64,000 nt of DNA from Macrotrachela quadricornifera (lineage: Eukaryota; Rotifera; Eurotatoria; Philodinida; Philodinidae): the NCBI GenBank assembly GCA_022393335.1, contig JAJEKB010020547.1, forward strand, positions 1-64,000, read 5' to 3'. How positions within the stretch are numbered: the first letter of the stretch is position 1; every line of letters begins with the position of its first letter. Under the pieces are notes generated by a model that saw nothing but the letters and a program-made list of their open reading frames with translations, searched no databases and was not told where the DNA came from. The position numbers were made by a program, and so were the translations under genes. Below are positions 1-11,653 of the stretch, piece by piece.

Positions 1-900
1 TTTTGAGGCGTGATAAAGTTCGTTTATATGGACACATACAACAATCTCGAATCATTATATTTCTATATCAGCTTCGAGTATTCATGACGACCTTTCAAAT
101 GATATATAATTGAATAACATATTCTCGTATAATAATAAAAATACAAACATGAGAATACGATACTAAAATTTTTGAAATCGACAAGTAGGATGCGGGTTGC
201 GCATCAAAATGTTTGCAAAATTTTTTTATTTTAAACATATCGCAGCGTAGATAAATGATAAAATCTTGAATTTGTTTTTAACAGATGCGGTATGAAAAGC
301 TCGACAAAAAATGTCTGAACAAATACATACTGACCTGTTCCGTTGGCATAGTTCATACTCAAAATGAACAATCTTGGTGATGATGCTACTTTTCATTGCA
401 TTGAGTATGATAAGAAAAATATTTCGAAGACTTGTTTGTTTTACAATTGAGATTTGTCTGCACAGATTTTTTAGAGCTTTCTATGGTGCATCTTTTAAAA
501 TAAAAGTCAAGATCTTATCTTTTTCTCAAGCTGAGATATATGCAAAATAAAAAAAGTCTTCAAAATATTTTTTATTATACTCATTAACGTCATCACGAAG
601 CCTGTTTATTTTGAGTATGAGCTAGAACTTTTCACTCCATATCTTTTAAAAACAAATTCAAGATTTGTATCATTTATTTGCGCCAAGATATGTGCAAGAT
701 ACATTCTGCATCATATTGGTCGATTTCGAAAATTTTATCATCACATTCTCATGTTTGTATTTTTATTATTATAAGAGACTATGTTACTCATTTATATATC
801 ATTTGAAAGGTGATCACGAGTACTCGAAGCTGATATAGAAATATAATGATTCGAGATTGTTGTAGGTGTCCATATCAACGAATTATGTTGCGCCTCAAAA
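1..900. repeat. Large foldback (inverted-repeat) element, left end at window edge
   Basis: The first ~180 bases (starting ttttgaggcg) reappear in reverse complement at about 720-900 (ending cgcctcaaaa), and the inner parts (about 240-330 against 430-560) also pair imperfectly. The whole stretch therefore folds into one long hairpin. The sequence has no ORF of note. The outer left edge cannot be defined because it coincides with the window start. A related internal segment (tcaaaatgaaca ... agagctttt) recurs at about 2961-3090 inside an XRCC4 intron, so this is a repeat family. It is probably a non-autonomous DNA transposon; the family is unknown. Confidence 0.8.
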
Positions 901-1271
901 CTTATGAAACACTCTGTACCAACCTGCTTTTTCTATAAAGACTACAGTTTTGTATCGTTCAATAATGTTCTTGTTACTTCAAGTCAAGAGTAGATTTCGA
1001 ACACAATTTTGACATCGTTTCTGATGTTTGCATTATCTGTTATTAGAAATCTTAGATTGGATGATTCTTTTTTATTAATATGATGAAGTAGAGGAAGATT
1101 GATATAAATTTCACATAAATAGTAGCATTGTAAAAGTTTTTTCTGATAATAAATTAAAAGAAGACCACTTATATTGACATATTAATTAAGACAATGATCT
1201 CTTACATATAATAGATACAAAGGAAAAAAACCAAAAGAGACAAAGTTTTAATATAATTATAAATAAATATT

Positions 1272-1940
1272 TTATTGTATTTCGTGATACGGTGGTGGTG
1301 GTGGTGATGATATATCATTTGAAGTAAATGAAATCTGAAGTAAAATTTGACCAGCTGGTTTATTATCTTTTCTTAATGGTATCCATGCTTGTGATTGAGG
1401 AATTAATTGACTAACATTTATTTCACACATTCCTAATGTTTTAGGTTCATTACGTTTCATAAAACGAACTGTATCTTGTTGTTGTACCCAAATAGTTAAA
1501 CGATCGACATCTGGATTAAAAATATTAAAACCAAATGGACCATTACCTGATGACCATTGTGGATTTCGATTAGTTGAATTCGAATCAGCTTGTGTTGTTT
1601 GAAAACGTTGTTGGTTACATTCAATAATAACAGAAGGACGTTCCGATGAAGATGAAGATGCAGAAAGCATTGATAATCGTGATTCATATAAATCTTGTGC
1701 ACGAACTATTGTTATTATAAGTTGACCAGGTATTATACCTATTGGAACTGATGTTATTTTAGATGTTGATTTTGATTCGTTATCGATATTATTTGATACA
1801 CTATTATTTTTATTATTATTATTATCATTGTTATGACGATTTTTCCACCAATTTTGAGCTTTATTTATTCCAGCATTTAATACACGATTTTCTAAATTTG
1901 AAACGACTACAAATTCTGTTATATTTTTTAATCCTTCCAT
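1272..1940 (-). CDS. Small C2-domain protein with C-terminal PPxY motif
   Basis: A single-exon 222-aa protein. Residues 1-35 are a short helical stretch, followed by an Asn-rich low-complexity linker (about 36-60). A C2-like beta-sandwich runs from about residue 70 to 208 and starts with GQLIITIVRAQDLYES. It contains the typical C2 pattern of a strand, 'NPQW' and then strands ending in 'GQILLQISF'. The tail is SSPPPPPYHEIQ, which contains PPPY, a WW-domain ligand motif. C2 domains usually bind phospholipid or protein. The full set of Ca-binding aspartates is not evident (one DVD is seen), so Ca-independent membrane or protein binding is the safer inference. The gene is divergent from XRCC4, with 367 bp between the two starts. 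It could be a C2-WW adaptor of NEDD4-type ligases, but that is inference from the PPxY alone. Confidence 0.72.
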   Translation of the reverse strand: MEGLKNITEFVVVSNLENRVLNAGINKAQNWWKNRHNNDNNNNKNNSVSNNIDNESKSTSKITSVPIGIIPGQLIITIVRAQDLYESRLSMLSASSSSSERPSVIIECNQQRFQTTQADSNSTNRNPQWSSGNGPFGFNIFNPDVDRLTIWVQQQDTVRFMKRNEPKTLGMCEINVSQLIPQSQAWIPLRKDNKPAGQILLQISFTSNDISSPPPPPYHEIQ

Positions 1941-2307
1941 CTTAATACAAATATTTATTATGTGTTAATATTTTAGTCAATGTTTCGCTTCAATGCATCT
2001 ATAAAAAAATAATATATCATATGAATAATATCAAACTTTTTTCGTCATTCTTTTGCGACATCTATATAGATTATTTTATTGATTATTCAATATAACAAAT
2101 GAGAAATATGCATATTCCTTAATCAAATATTGCTTGTTTTTTACAATTTTTTTGAAATTTCATTGGAAAAAAACATTCGAATAAGGTGTATATACAGCTT
2201 TATATTGTATAGTTCATTATTGAAAATGAATAGAAAAAGAAAATTCTTATAGATAATATTAAATTAAGAAAAATAGGGTTTTTTAAAATTTTCTTCAGAC
2301 TGTAAAA

Positions 2308-5300
2308 ATGGCACATTTAACGGATAATGAATTTACTTATTTAATTAAAATTTTGGATGATAATAATGAACAATATTATCTAAAAAGTACAATTGATGAA
2401 CAAAATAATACTATTTTAATACATTTAACTAATTTTAAACATAGTTGGGTAGGAGTACGTAAGTTTATTATTATGAATTTTTTTTATTTATAATATATAT
2501 ATTTATAATATTTTAGTTAATCAAGAACAAATTCGAATTTTAGCAAAAAAATTTCCATCAGAAACACATGATTCATTTTATTCACATACACAACGTGCTT
2601 TTTCAAAAGGGAATAAAATCGAAACTAATGGCAAAACTTATGCATTTAGTTGCAAAAAACTTGATAAAAACCGACATGAAGTACGTTAAATTATAGAATA
2701 GAGAAAAATTTATAAACAAATGATTATCTAAGACAACTTTACCATTGACTTTACTTAAATATTTGACATTACACAGATCTGACGTTAATATATATACTCA
2801 GTGAGTCATAATAATTGTGACATTTCATATTTCGCAAATATTTCGTAAAAAATACATGATATAATCTTGATTCTTTTTTAAAAACATATGCTATAAAAAG
2901 CTCTATAAAAACTGTACAAATAAATTCCTATTCACTTATTTTTTGATAGTGTCTTCGATATTCAAAATGAACAGATTATATAATGATGTTATATCCTACT
3001 GTATTGAGCATAAGAAAAATATTTAGAAAGCCTTTTTTTTTTATTTTTGAAATAGAAGTTTGTTCATACAATTTTTAATAGAGCTTTTCAATCAAGATTA
3101 TACAATATATCTCCAGTAAAATATTTCTGAAATACTAAATATCGCAATTATTATAACTTACCCACTTTATTAGTCATCTTTCCTCGACTAGACTAAGTCA
3201 TAGGTTAGCAAGAATATTATAATTAAATATAACCACAACACTATATCGATTTAATGACTCACCTAAAATTAATGTCGCATTATATTTTATGCAATTAGTA
3301 ATCATATATTATTTGTAATTAATTATTTCTATTCTATTTTTAGTTTATTTGGAAAGAAAAAATCGATGCACTTAATTCATTAAAAATTGTTGGTAGTATT
3401 GAACTTCAAGAACGACCTAATGATGAAGTATATTTATTATTTGTTTGTTTTCTTTTTTGTAAATGATAATTCATTTAGGTATTAACTAAAATAATGGATT
3501 ATAGTATTGATGAAATTGAAACATTACGATCAACAAATGAACAAAAAAATGTTGAAATTCAACGTATTAATAATCAATTAAATAAAGCTCTTGAAGTATT
3601 TAAAAAAAAAAGAATCATTTATTTCTAAATTTCTAATTCTAGACAGTAAAACAAACAGTTGATTTAAAACAACAACTTGAAGCTGATCTTTTTCGAAAAG
3701 TAAGAAAGAATAAAAAAACAAAATTATTTTTAACGTTTACAAAGTACATCTTTGTTAGCCATAAGTACAGTTTTTTTCATATTTCGTAACATTTGTATAA
3801 GTATTTGTTCAATTTGTGGAATTTTATTAATATAATCAGTAGAAATTTTTTCAATTAATAATGGATAATCATTTTTAATTATATCTATCCACTTAGAATT
3901 ATTTTCTTTATTTGGATGTGTTTGATAATAATGAATACATTCACGAGTAATTGAAAGTTGTTCTTTATATGATGAAAGTAAAGATTCAAGTTCATCATTT
4001 AAATGTTCTATCATTAAATTTTCTTCATTAGAAAGTAATTCATTTATTATTGAAAATGAATATCTATCATGAACTATAGTTAATGTTGTTAATAATATTT
4101 GTAATATAGCTTTTAAATCATCATTTTCTTCTAAATATTTTTTAAATTGTGTATTTATATTCGTCGGTTTTAATATATAATCAAATAATTGATAACATGT
4201 TGCTTTTGATCGAAATTGTTCGAGACATGATTGTTTTATATATGACCAATATTTAATTATTTGATAAATATTTTCTTTTGTTTTAATTTGTAATTTTTCA
4301 ATAAGTTTTTCAACAGAACGATTTAATTCTATTTGTCGATATTTGTAAAATTCAATATGTTCAGGTGAAAAATATGTAATAGTAGTTGGTTGAGAATTTG
4401 TCTTTGATGGTTTAATAGGATTTGATTCAATAGAATGTATTTGTTGATGAGAAGATGGGTTTTTAGATATATCAGAAGAACTTGGAAGTAAATTAGGTAA
4501 TAATAAACGTTGTGTATTTGCGTCTAATAAATTTGTAACAACATAATCATTTATATTTGATTTGGGTTTTTTTTGAAGAAGAGTAACAAGTTTTTTCCAA
4601 TGTTTACCTTTTTTAGTTTTATTGGGTGTTGTTTCATCATTAGGAGATTTTAAATCTTTTACTTTCATATTAGAATTTATTTCTATTTTCTTTCGATAAC
4701 ATTTATCACATAAATTAAATTCATTTATTGAACGGTTTTTATTACATTTTATACATAAAGATGTATAGGCTTTAGAATGATTAGTTTGTTTTTTTTGTGT
4801 TATTGATTGCATATCATTCATTAATAAACATTGTTTGGTATTTATTGATACCGGACATATAGATAATATATCAGTTGAAACTGATGATGTATTATTATTC
4901 GATGAAGATGATAATGTTGAAGGTATTTTTGAACATTGAGAATTTCCAATCATATGAGTTTGTTGTTGATAATGACGATTAGATAAATCAACTCGAGTCA
5001 TGATTATATTTATACAATAAACGTTGTCACAATGATATAGTCAGATTTTTTTCTCCCCAATCCCTTTAAATAGGTGTAAAGGTGGGGCTTTCTTCCTGAT
5101 TTTTATCCGAATGTATGTGTCATATATTCAGTGATTGTAATTACCTATACGTCATATACATGTACAGACTGTATATCTCGAAAAAGGAACAGACGATTAT
5201 CATGATAAAAGAAAATTGTATTAACAAACAAATAAAAAAAAAATTTTAGTTCTATGAAAATTTATTTTAGAAAAATCGGAAAATAAAGTTATAATTAAAT

Positions 5301-6103
5301 AAAAATTTTTCTTTTGTTAAATTAACTTTTGTCTACTTCTTGTGGGACTGTACGAGAAGAACGTACAAAAAAAAAAACATCAAATGATTAAGCCATGTAG
5401 GATGATATGAAGAATCAATGGGAATTTTCTCATATGAACTGACATACATTTTTGTCATGCTGACTATAATCCTACTCAATATTCTTTAGTTTGTTTTGGT
5501 ATTGAATACAAAAAAAGGTGAATTAGCAAAACTTAAACGTCAAATTGAAGATTTAACAAAACAAAATGGTAAAATTAATTTAGAATTTTGTTTTTTCTAA
5601 ATTAAAATTTTTATTTTTTTAGAGAATGAAGTACATACTAGTTCATATACAACAACATTAGATGATATTGAACAGCCAACAAATAAACGAACTAGAGAAC
5701 AAATGAATAATGATAGAGATACAAGTGAAGATGATGACACTCAAGAAGTAAATAAAATATTTTTATTTTTTAATTATTTAATAATAATTTAAAGATGGAA
5801 ATATCAACACAACCAAAATTAAAAATTCGTCATAATAATCAGGATAGTTCACTTGATTTAGGTGATGATCAAATGGATTATAAAACATCAACAATTAATA
5901 AACATCATCAAAGGTATAATTAATTAGAATTTTATAAAAAAAAAAATAATTTTTTCTTTTATTTTAGACGAAAATATGTTACCGGCACGAATTCAATATC
6001 AACACGTCCATTTGTTACTCAAGCTAATCTTGCTTCATCAATAACAACACCTTCATTACCCGATGATTCGCAAACAACCGATGATTTATTGAATAAAATA
6101 TAA
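2308..6103 (+). CDS. XRCC4: XRCC4, DNA ligase IV cofactor of non-homologous end joining (nine exons)
   Basis: Spliced from exons 2308-2458, 2517-2680, 3344-3427, 3479-3595, 3643-3699, 5490-5568, 5623-5747, 5795-5913 and 5968-6103. All introns are GT..AG, and the joined CDS is 1032 nt, giving 343 aa (human XRCC4 is about 336). XRCC4 dimers bridge broken DNA ends and stabilise DNA ligase IV in the nucleus. Exons 1-3 match the beta-sandwich head, with 'HSWVGV' at the position of the vertebrate HSAWTG. Exons 4-6 form the long coiled coil, in which LEADLFRK plus FVLVLNTKKGEL corresponds to the ligase-IV-binding helix. The acidic tail carries a KRTR basic patch, and the protein ends DDLLNKI, as the vertebrate protein ends with an EDLFDEI-like motif. 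Intron 5 (1.79 kb) contains an antisense gene, and intron 2 holds a foldback repeat. The recognition rests on motif order and exon continuity. Confidence 0.9.
2799..3168. repeat. Foldback repeat within XRCC4 intron 2, related to the element at 1-900
   Basis: The ends are imperfect inverted repeats: gagtcataataattgtgac near 2803, and gcaattattataacttaccc near 3144-3163. The interior (about 2961-3090) resembles 361-480 of the element at the left edge of the window. It accounts for most of the excess length of this intron (663 bp against the usual 50-70 bp). The boundaries are approximate. Confidence 0.65.
3730..5001 (-). CDS. Unrecognised 423-aa protein nested antisense in XRCC4 intron 5, with a CxxC zinc motif
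   Basis: An intact single-exon ORF lying wholly between XRCC4 exons 5 and 6 on the opposite strand. The N-terminal ~75 residues are Ser/Thr/Asn-rich and look disordered. Residues about 83-104 contain C-x2-C-x11-C-x2-C (CIKCNKNRS...CDKCYRKK), a probable small zinc-binding knuckle, followed by a Lys-rich stretch. From about residue 210 to the end the protein is mostly alpha-helical (YFSPEHIEFYKYRQIELNRS onward), with no membrane segment. I do not recognise the family. The long open frame and native-looking codon use argue that it is a gene and not an intronic accident. The lack of introns suggests it may have arrived by retroposition, which is inference. Confidence 0.72.
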   Translation of the reverse strand: MTRVDLSNRHYQQQTHMIGNSQCSKIPSTLSSSSNNNTSSVSTDILSICPVSINTKQCLLMNDMQSITQKKQTNHSKAYTSLCIKCNKNRSINEFNLCDKCYRKKIEINSNMKVKDLKSPNDETTPNKTKKGKHWKKLVTLLQKKPKSNINDYVVTNLLDANTQRLLLPNLLPSSSDISKNPSSHQQIHSIESNPIKPSKTNSQPTTITYFSPEHIEFYKYRQIELNRSVEKLIEKLQIKTKENIYQIIKYWSYIKQSCLEQFRSKATCYQLFDYILKPTNINTQFKKYLEENDDLKAILQILLTTLTIVHDRYSFSIINELLSNEENLMIEHLNDELESLLSSYKEQLSITRECIHYYQTHPNKENNSKWIDIIKNDYPLLIEKISTDYINKIPQIEQILIQMLRNMKKTVLMANKDVLCKR

Positions 6104-6195
6104 TTTTTAATCTATATATATTTTTTTTTTTCTTTTGTGCTTAATTATTTTTATTTTAATAAATATTTATCGTTTATTATGTGTTGTAGATAAAT

Positions 6196-8601
6196 ATGAG
6201 TGAAACATCAAATACTTATGCATGTAATACTTGTACATATGTTCAATCTATTAATGCAAACAGTTGTGATATGGTATGAATTTTTTTTTTTTTTATTTTC
6301 ATTTATTTTATTTTATAATTAAATATAGTGTGGAACACCCAATCCAAATCGTTCAAAACCAGTAAAATCAGATGAGAACACTTCTAATAATGGAACAGCT
6401 GTATGTCCAAAATGCACTTTTACTAATACTGGTGATCATATTAAAGGTTTGAATTTACTTGATAAAAGTGTTGTACACTTAATTATTGATATTTAGAAGA
6501 TAAAACTTATAGTTCATATTTATACCATAAGTAGTATATAACAATGCCTAACTGTACATTATATAACTGCAACAATTTCTTAAAGAAAAAGGGACTCTAT
6601 TCGGTGCACTGTTATATGTTTGTAAAGGAAATTCTTTCTATATTGATAGTTTTTATTTTTCTGTCTCATTTAGTAATATTCACATGTTAAACTAACAATA
6701 ATATTACTGAATAACAGACAGTAAAATAAAAAGGATGACCAAAGATCAATGATTGAGTGTACAACTTATTTTGCCTGGAAAGATATATAATTTTCATTTT
6801 TTTTAGTTTGTGAAATGTGTGACTATGAATTTAATGATGCACCTAAGCGATTTCGAGCAGATGAAGACGATAATGAAGAAGAAAAAGATGAGGACGATGA
6901 TTATAATGATGATGATGATGATGATGATTATAATTATAATTATAATAATTATGATGACGATGATATAGATATAGTTCAAATGCCACAAAGTAAAGATAAA
7001 AAACCAAAAGTTATTGAAGCTGTCGAAAAAGCAATGGATGATAATGAATTCGAAAAATTTTTTAATCAATATATATCTGTACTTAAAGATCAACGACAAC
7101 AAACAAGAGTATTGACAACTAATCAATTACATGATATTATTCTACAACTTTTTAATACACTTCAATATAAAAATGAACAACCAGAAGGTTAATAATTTAA
7201 AAAAAAAAACTGAGAAATAAATTCATAAATATTTGATTTTTTTAGGTCAATTAGTTTTTCGATGTTGTCAAATTTGTTATGATAAAGATGAACCCGTAAT
7301 TACAATGAATGTAAGTGTTTCGAAATTAAGAATTATTGACATACAATTGATAGATTTTCATCTTTCACATAAATTATATTTAGAAATGTTATATTAGAAA
7401 GGTTTATTTTGGAATGAATCACATGTATATTTTCCCACGAGGCAGATCGAAATCTATTTTTGACATTCATAAAAGAATCGTGTGCGGATGTGGATTAAAA
7501 AAAAATCAATCAAGAGACATTCTGAAATAAAAATTTGAAATATTCTGAAGCAGAAAATGGCTTTAATAGTACTGGTCTTTTGTTCTACTTTAGAAATTAA
7601 TGCTAATAGCAATACGACATGCTTAATTACAACATAAAAATATTTCAAATGTGTAAAATCAAGATTTTTTTTTTAAAGTTTAGTTCGCTCATTCGTACTC
7701 GAAGTTTTAATTGATAATATAATAAATTGATTGAGATTCAACATGTTTTTTTAAGTTACTTTGTGAACTTTAATAGTTAACTATTATGTATTTTTAAATA
7801 GTCTTGTGGTCATCGTATGATATGTCCAGATGATTTTCATCAATATTTATCAATACGTATTCGTGATGGTGAACTTCTTCCATGGATTCCATGTCCTGCT
7901 GAAATATGTACTGTTCCATGTGATGCTAAAAATATAATTGAAGATGGTCGTTTAACACATGGAGAATTATTATCATTTATAACAACATATATGTTAAAAA
8001 AATTATCTCGTAATCAAAATTTTCTAACATGTATACAATGTGAACAAGGTGGTTTTCTTCAATTTGGTCCACCAAAAAAACAAGAAGTACAATGTCAAAT
8101 ATGTAATGCTACACAAACAATTGAAAAAGGTTCAGATGGAGATCTTGATATAGGTATGAAATTTAATTTAATTATTTTAAATTAAAAAAAAAAAAGAAAA
8201 TATGATTTATTTTAGCATTTAAACAAATGATTCAATCAGGACAATTACGTGAATGTCCAACATGTCGTCATTTAACTTTAAAAGAAAAAGGTTTATGTAA
8301 TGTTATTGAATGTGCTAAATGTGGAATATGGTGGAATTGGAGAACAAGAGAACAAGGACATAATGGAAAAGATTTAAAACAAAAAGCTAGAATGAATGGA
8401 ACACTTTGGGAACCTGGTATTAAAAAAAAAAGACAAAATATTTTATTTATACTTAAATTAAATTTTTATTTTTATTTAGGTGAACTTCGTTATCAACAAG
8501 ATTTAGAAAGAAGTAATCCAAAAGAATTTAAAGCTTTATTAGAACGAAATGGAATTAAATATGATCCAAATTATGTACGTGGTGGTTGGAATGAACAATA
8601 A
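6196..8601 (+). CDS. E3 ubiquitin ligase: two RanBP2-type zinc fingers plus RING-IBR-RING2-like module (seven exons)
   Basis: Exons 6196-6273, 6329-6446, 6807-7187, 7246-7310, 7802-8153, 8216-8416 and 8480-8601 join to 1317 nt, giving 438 aa. Domains in order: two RanBP2/NZF fingers (CNTCTYVQSINANSCDMCG at about residues 10-28; CPKCTFTN...CEMCDYEF at about 55-78), of the type that often binds ubiquitin; a very acidic Asp/Glu/Asn/Tyr tract (about 84-125); a RING1-like Cys/His set (CCQICYDKDE, SCGHRMICPDDF, then CPAEIC); an IBR-like Cys set (LTCIQCEQGG, CQICNA); and a RING2-like segment (ECPTCRHL, KGLCNVIECAKCGIWWNW). The Cys in LCNVIEC would be the candidate thioester residue by analogy with RBR ligases. 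The substrate is unknown. The start lies 92 bp after the XRCC4 stop. The 490-bp fourth intron and the 360-bp second intron are long for this genome and probably hold repeat remnants. Confidence 0.83.
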
Positions 8602-10518
8602 CTTTCGTTTTTTTTTATTTTTCCAATTAAATCAAGAGACATAATCAAAAAAGACTTTTTGTCTAAACATTTTTATGATAGTTTTGTTCAATATACTTCT
8701 GATTGTGATTAAAATAATCAAGATTTTGTTGGTGCGATAATTCTAATCAAAAGTAAATCTTCATAAAAAAAAATAATTTCTAATAAAAATAAATTCTATT
8801 TTTTTATATTCTGTTCTCTTTGATAAATATACTTACAAATGTTGTATCTCAAGTAATTGAAACCTTTTAAAGTAATATCTCCTTATCAATAAGATCTGAT
8901 AAGACTAAAAAAAAATCCAAAAGTATAAGAAGTTACATACTTTCATTTCAAAGCTATGATTATTGTTTTTTGTGGAGATGACGAATTTGTAAAAATTCGA
9001 GTTGTTTATTTTATGTATTAATTATCTCCATCAAAAAACATTCATTTTCATTGAAATGTATAGCGCACTCTCAGAACAATAGGACCAATCTATGTGTGAA
9101 ATTTTTTTTCTTAAATAACTTAGAAGCACGATTGTTAATAAGTCTTGAAGTATAAATCGGGAAGTCTGGACTCGTCTGCTGCTTAGAGACAGTCCTTATG
9201 ACTGAGAAGAGCAGATTTTACAGTTTCAAGGTTTTATTCTTTGTTTTTTCGATTTTCTTCTAGTATTTGAATTTCAAGACACAACTGCGAAATGTCGAAA
9301 ATCCAAACAAAAACTAGAAAAATTGAAAATATACTTTTTTCGTTTGTACCTCTTGCTTCTCTCATCTGTAAAAACACAAATATATCAACATGCTCTTCTC
9401 GTGCCCGCACCGATCGTATTAGAGCATAGTCTCTTACAACGAAAGAAACGTTCCTACAATGCTCCTATGTAAAATAAACATAGCTTGATCGTGTGTTATA
9501 TTTTTAATATCGCATGAATTGCACTGAAAACTTTTGAAAGTGTGCTGCTCTCGATAGCAGAAGTACTAACATAAAATAACTTTTCTGAATTCATTACAAA
9601 GATATATTTGCTCTTTGGAAAAACTACAAGAAAACTAGTATCTTTTTAATGGGCAAAATTACATTCTGCGAGAAAATTTAACTAATATATGGGTGATATA
9701 GTCAATTGTTCAAATCGAAAGACTTTTTGAAATTTTTTTTCTCTTTCAAAGAGCTTGAGCTTTTGAGTAACAGTATTGATAAATTTTTTATTGACAAATT
9801 TCTATCCGACAAGACTGTAAATGAAAGCAAAAATTATTAGCAATCTGCAAAAATATTTTCATTTCATGACAACTATTGTCTTCAGTATCATACGATTCTA
9901 TAGAATTTTCTTAACGGTCGTTTTTTTTTCATCAAATTTTGATGGATACGATGATACTTTTCGTGCATTTTAGACTACAAAGAAAACTATTTGTCTTCCA
10001 GTCTTGGCAACCTTGAGCTACTCTCTGTGTCTCCGGTACTTTCTGATCCAAGAACGAATGAAGAACACTTTTTTCTGTACTTTTAGATATATATTTTTTA
10101 TGTGCTTATTTGTGTACATTTATTGAAGTTAAAAAAGAAACTCGCTTGATATTTCGATAAGAGTTTGATCATCGAATTTTAATTGGAGAAAAGAGAACTC
10201 TATGAACATAGGTGCAGAATCTGTCGTAAAAAAAGAAAGAATTTGCTCGAATAGAAAAGTCGTTCGGAGAATTTCTTCAGACTCAATCGTTCTCATAAGT
10301 TTTCTCAGACATTACTTGTTCTCCGGTAGCTCTCTTCAAACACTATTTTTTCCAATAATTTTCAAAGACTCAAAAAATTTCCGCGAACGTGCATTCACAC
10401 ACACATGTATATTCTACACCTATGCTGTAAGTAACTTATCTATCTACATTCGAAATAATTATTATTTAAAAATTTTAATAAAATTTTTAGATTTAGAAAA
10501 AAAGGAATTTAACGTATT
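8602..10518. other. Gene-poor AT-rich stretch
   Basis: About 1.9 kb without a credible ORF, splice chain or clean inverted repeat. The short ORF at 10202-10555 has no protein-like composition and overlaps the start of the following pseudogene in another frame. I see nothing further here that I can support. Confidence 0.5.
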
Positions 10519-11653
10519 ATGTCTATTAAACTATCATGCATTAAATGTGAATTAACAAATAATTCTAATGGACTTTATACTTGTAATGGTTAGTTTTATT
10601 AATTTCTTTTTGTTTTTTTTTAATAAATAAAATTATTTTACTAGGATGTGAGAAAAGTTTTTGTTTGAATCATATTATAGATCATTCTAATGAACTTCGT
10701 ATTCGTTTTGAAGATATTATTGATGAATATGATTTAATTATTAGTATTTTTCATGATTATAAACAAAAAATAAATGATTTTCCTAATAAAATCTCTCAAT
10801 ATGAAAAACAAATAAATGAAATGAAATTAATAATTAATCAAAAACAAAAAATATCGAAGTAATTCAATAATTTTAAAACTAAAAATAATTTTCTTCTTTC
10901 TATTTCTTTCTTTAAAATTTATTCTGAAAAAGATTTTAATCAATGAAACGCACAATTAAATAAACTTAAAATACAATTAACAAAATCTAATGAATCTAAT
11001 TCCTTTATCAAGTATTTATATACTTTTATCTTCACACTTAAATCTTTATTAAAATCAAAAATGTTTCAAATATATTTTGCATCTATTTTAATTGCTATTC
11101 TTGCATGTATATTGTTTATTTGGATATTGAATCTATCATTTTCAAAAATAAAATTTACTGAAATCAATGGACCAATTCAACTTTTAGAAAATGAACGTAG
11201 AGCTGAACATAATGGATCCGATTCTATTCTTGCTACAGTTCGTATTAATCAAATTTATTCAAAAGGAATCTATTCTATACAATTATCATTTGAGAAAAGT
11301 TCATCTTCAAGTACATTTATTGGTATAATTGAATCAAATAACAAACAATCAATATCATCTTCACATGGTTGGTTTATTAGTGATGAACAAGTGATTTGTC
11401 ATAAACCTGAAGAATATCAAATTTTTCAAGTATTAAAAAAGTAAAAAAAAAGAAATATATGAGAATTTTTAAATAAAAATTAATTTTTTTTTATTAGCAT
11501 TTGGTCATTTTTCGATACTAATTAATCAAACTCTTATTTTAAAAATGATGTTAAACAAAATGTTAAAATTGAAATAAAAATTGATTGTATAAATTCAACA
11601 ATTAGTTTGAAAAATAAACAAACAAATCAAATCTATGAACTTAATATTGAGGG
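10519..11653 (+). pseudogene. Decayed B-box zinc-finger / membrane / SPRY-like gene with three in-frame stops
   Basis: The start at 10519 gives MSIKLSCIKC; a 56-bp intron (10589-10644, GT..AG) is removed, and the frame continues CNGCEKSFCLNHIIDHSNEL, a B-box-type Cys/His finger, then a coiled coil to about 10859. The same reading frame continues past TAA at 10860 and TGA at about 10942 through QLNKLKIQLTKSNES into a transmembrane helix (FQIYFASILIAILACILFIW, about 11064-11125) and a SPRY-like beta region (SHGWFISDEQVICHK). After an intron at about 11441-11498 it resumes with a third stop (TAA, about 11522-11524) and fades into a gagggtgagggtgggag tract. Keeping one frame across the first two stops, with sensible protein between, points to a recently silenced gene. 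Sequencing error at three sites is less likely. Confidence 0.75.

Noticed and set aside
6803..7126. Minus-strand ORF with a long poly-Ile tract
   Set aside because: It is the shadow of the Asp/Asn-rich acidic tract in the RBR ligase exon on the plus strand.
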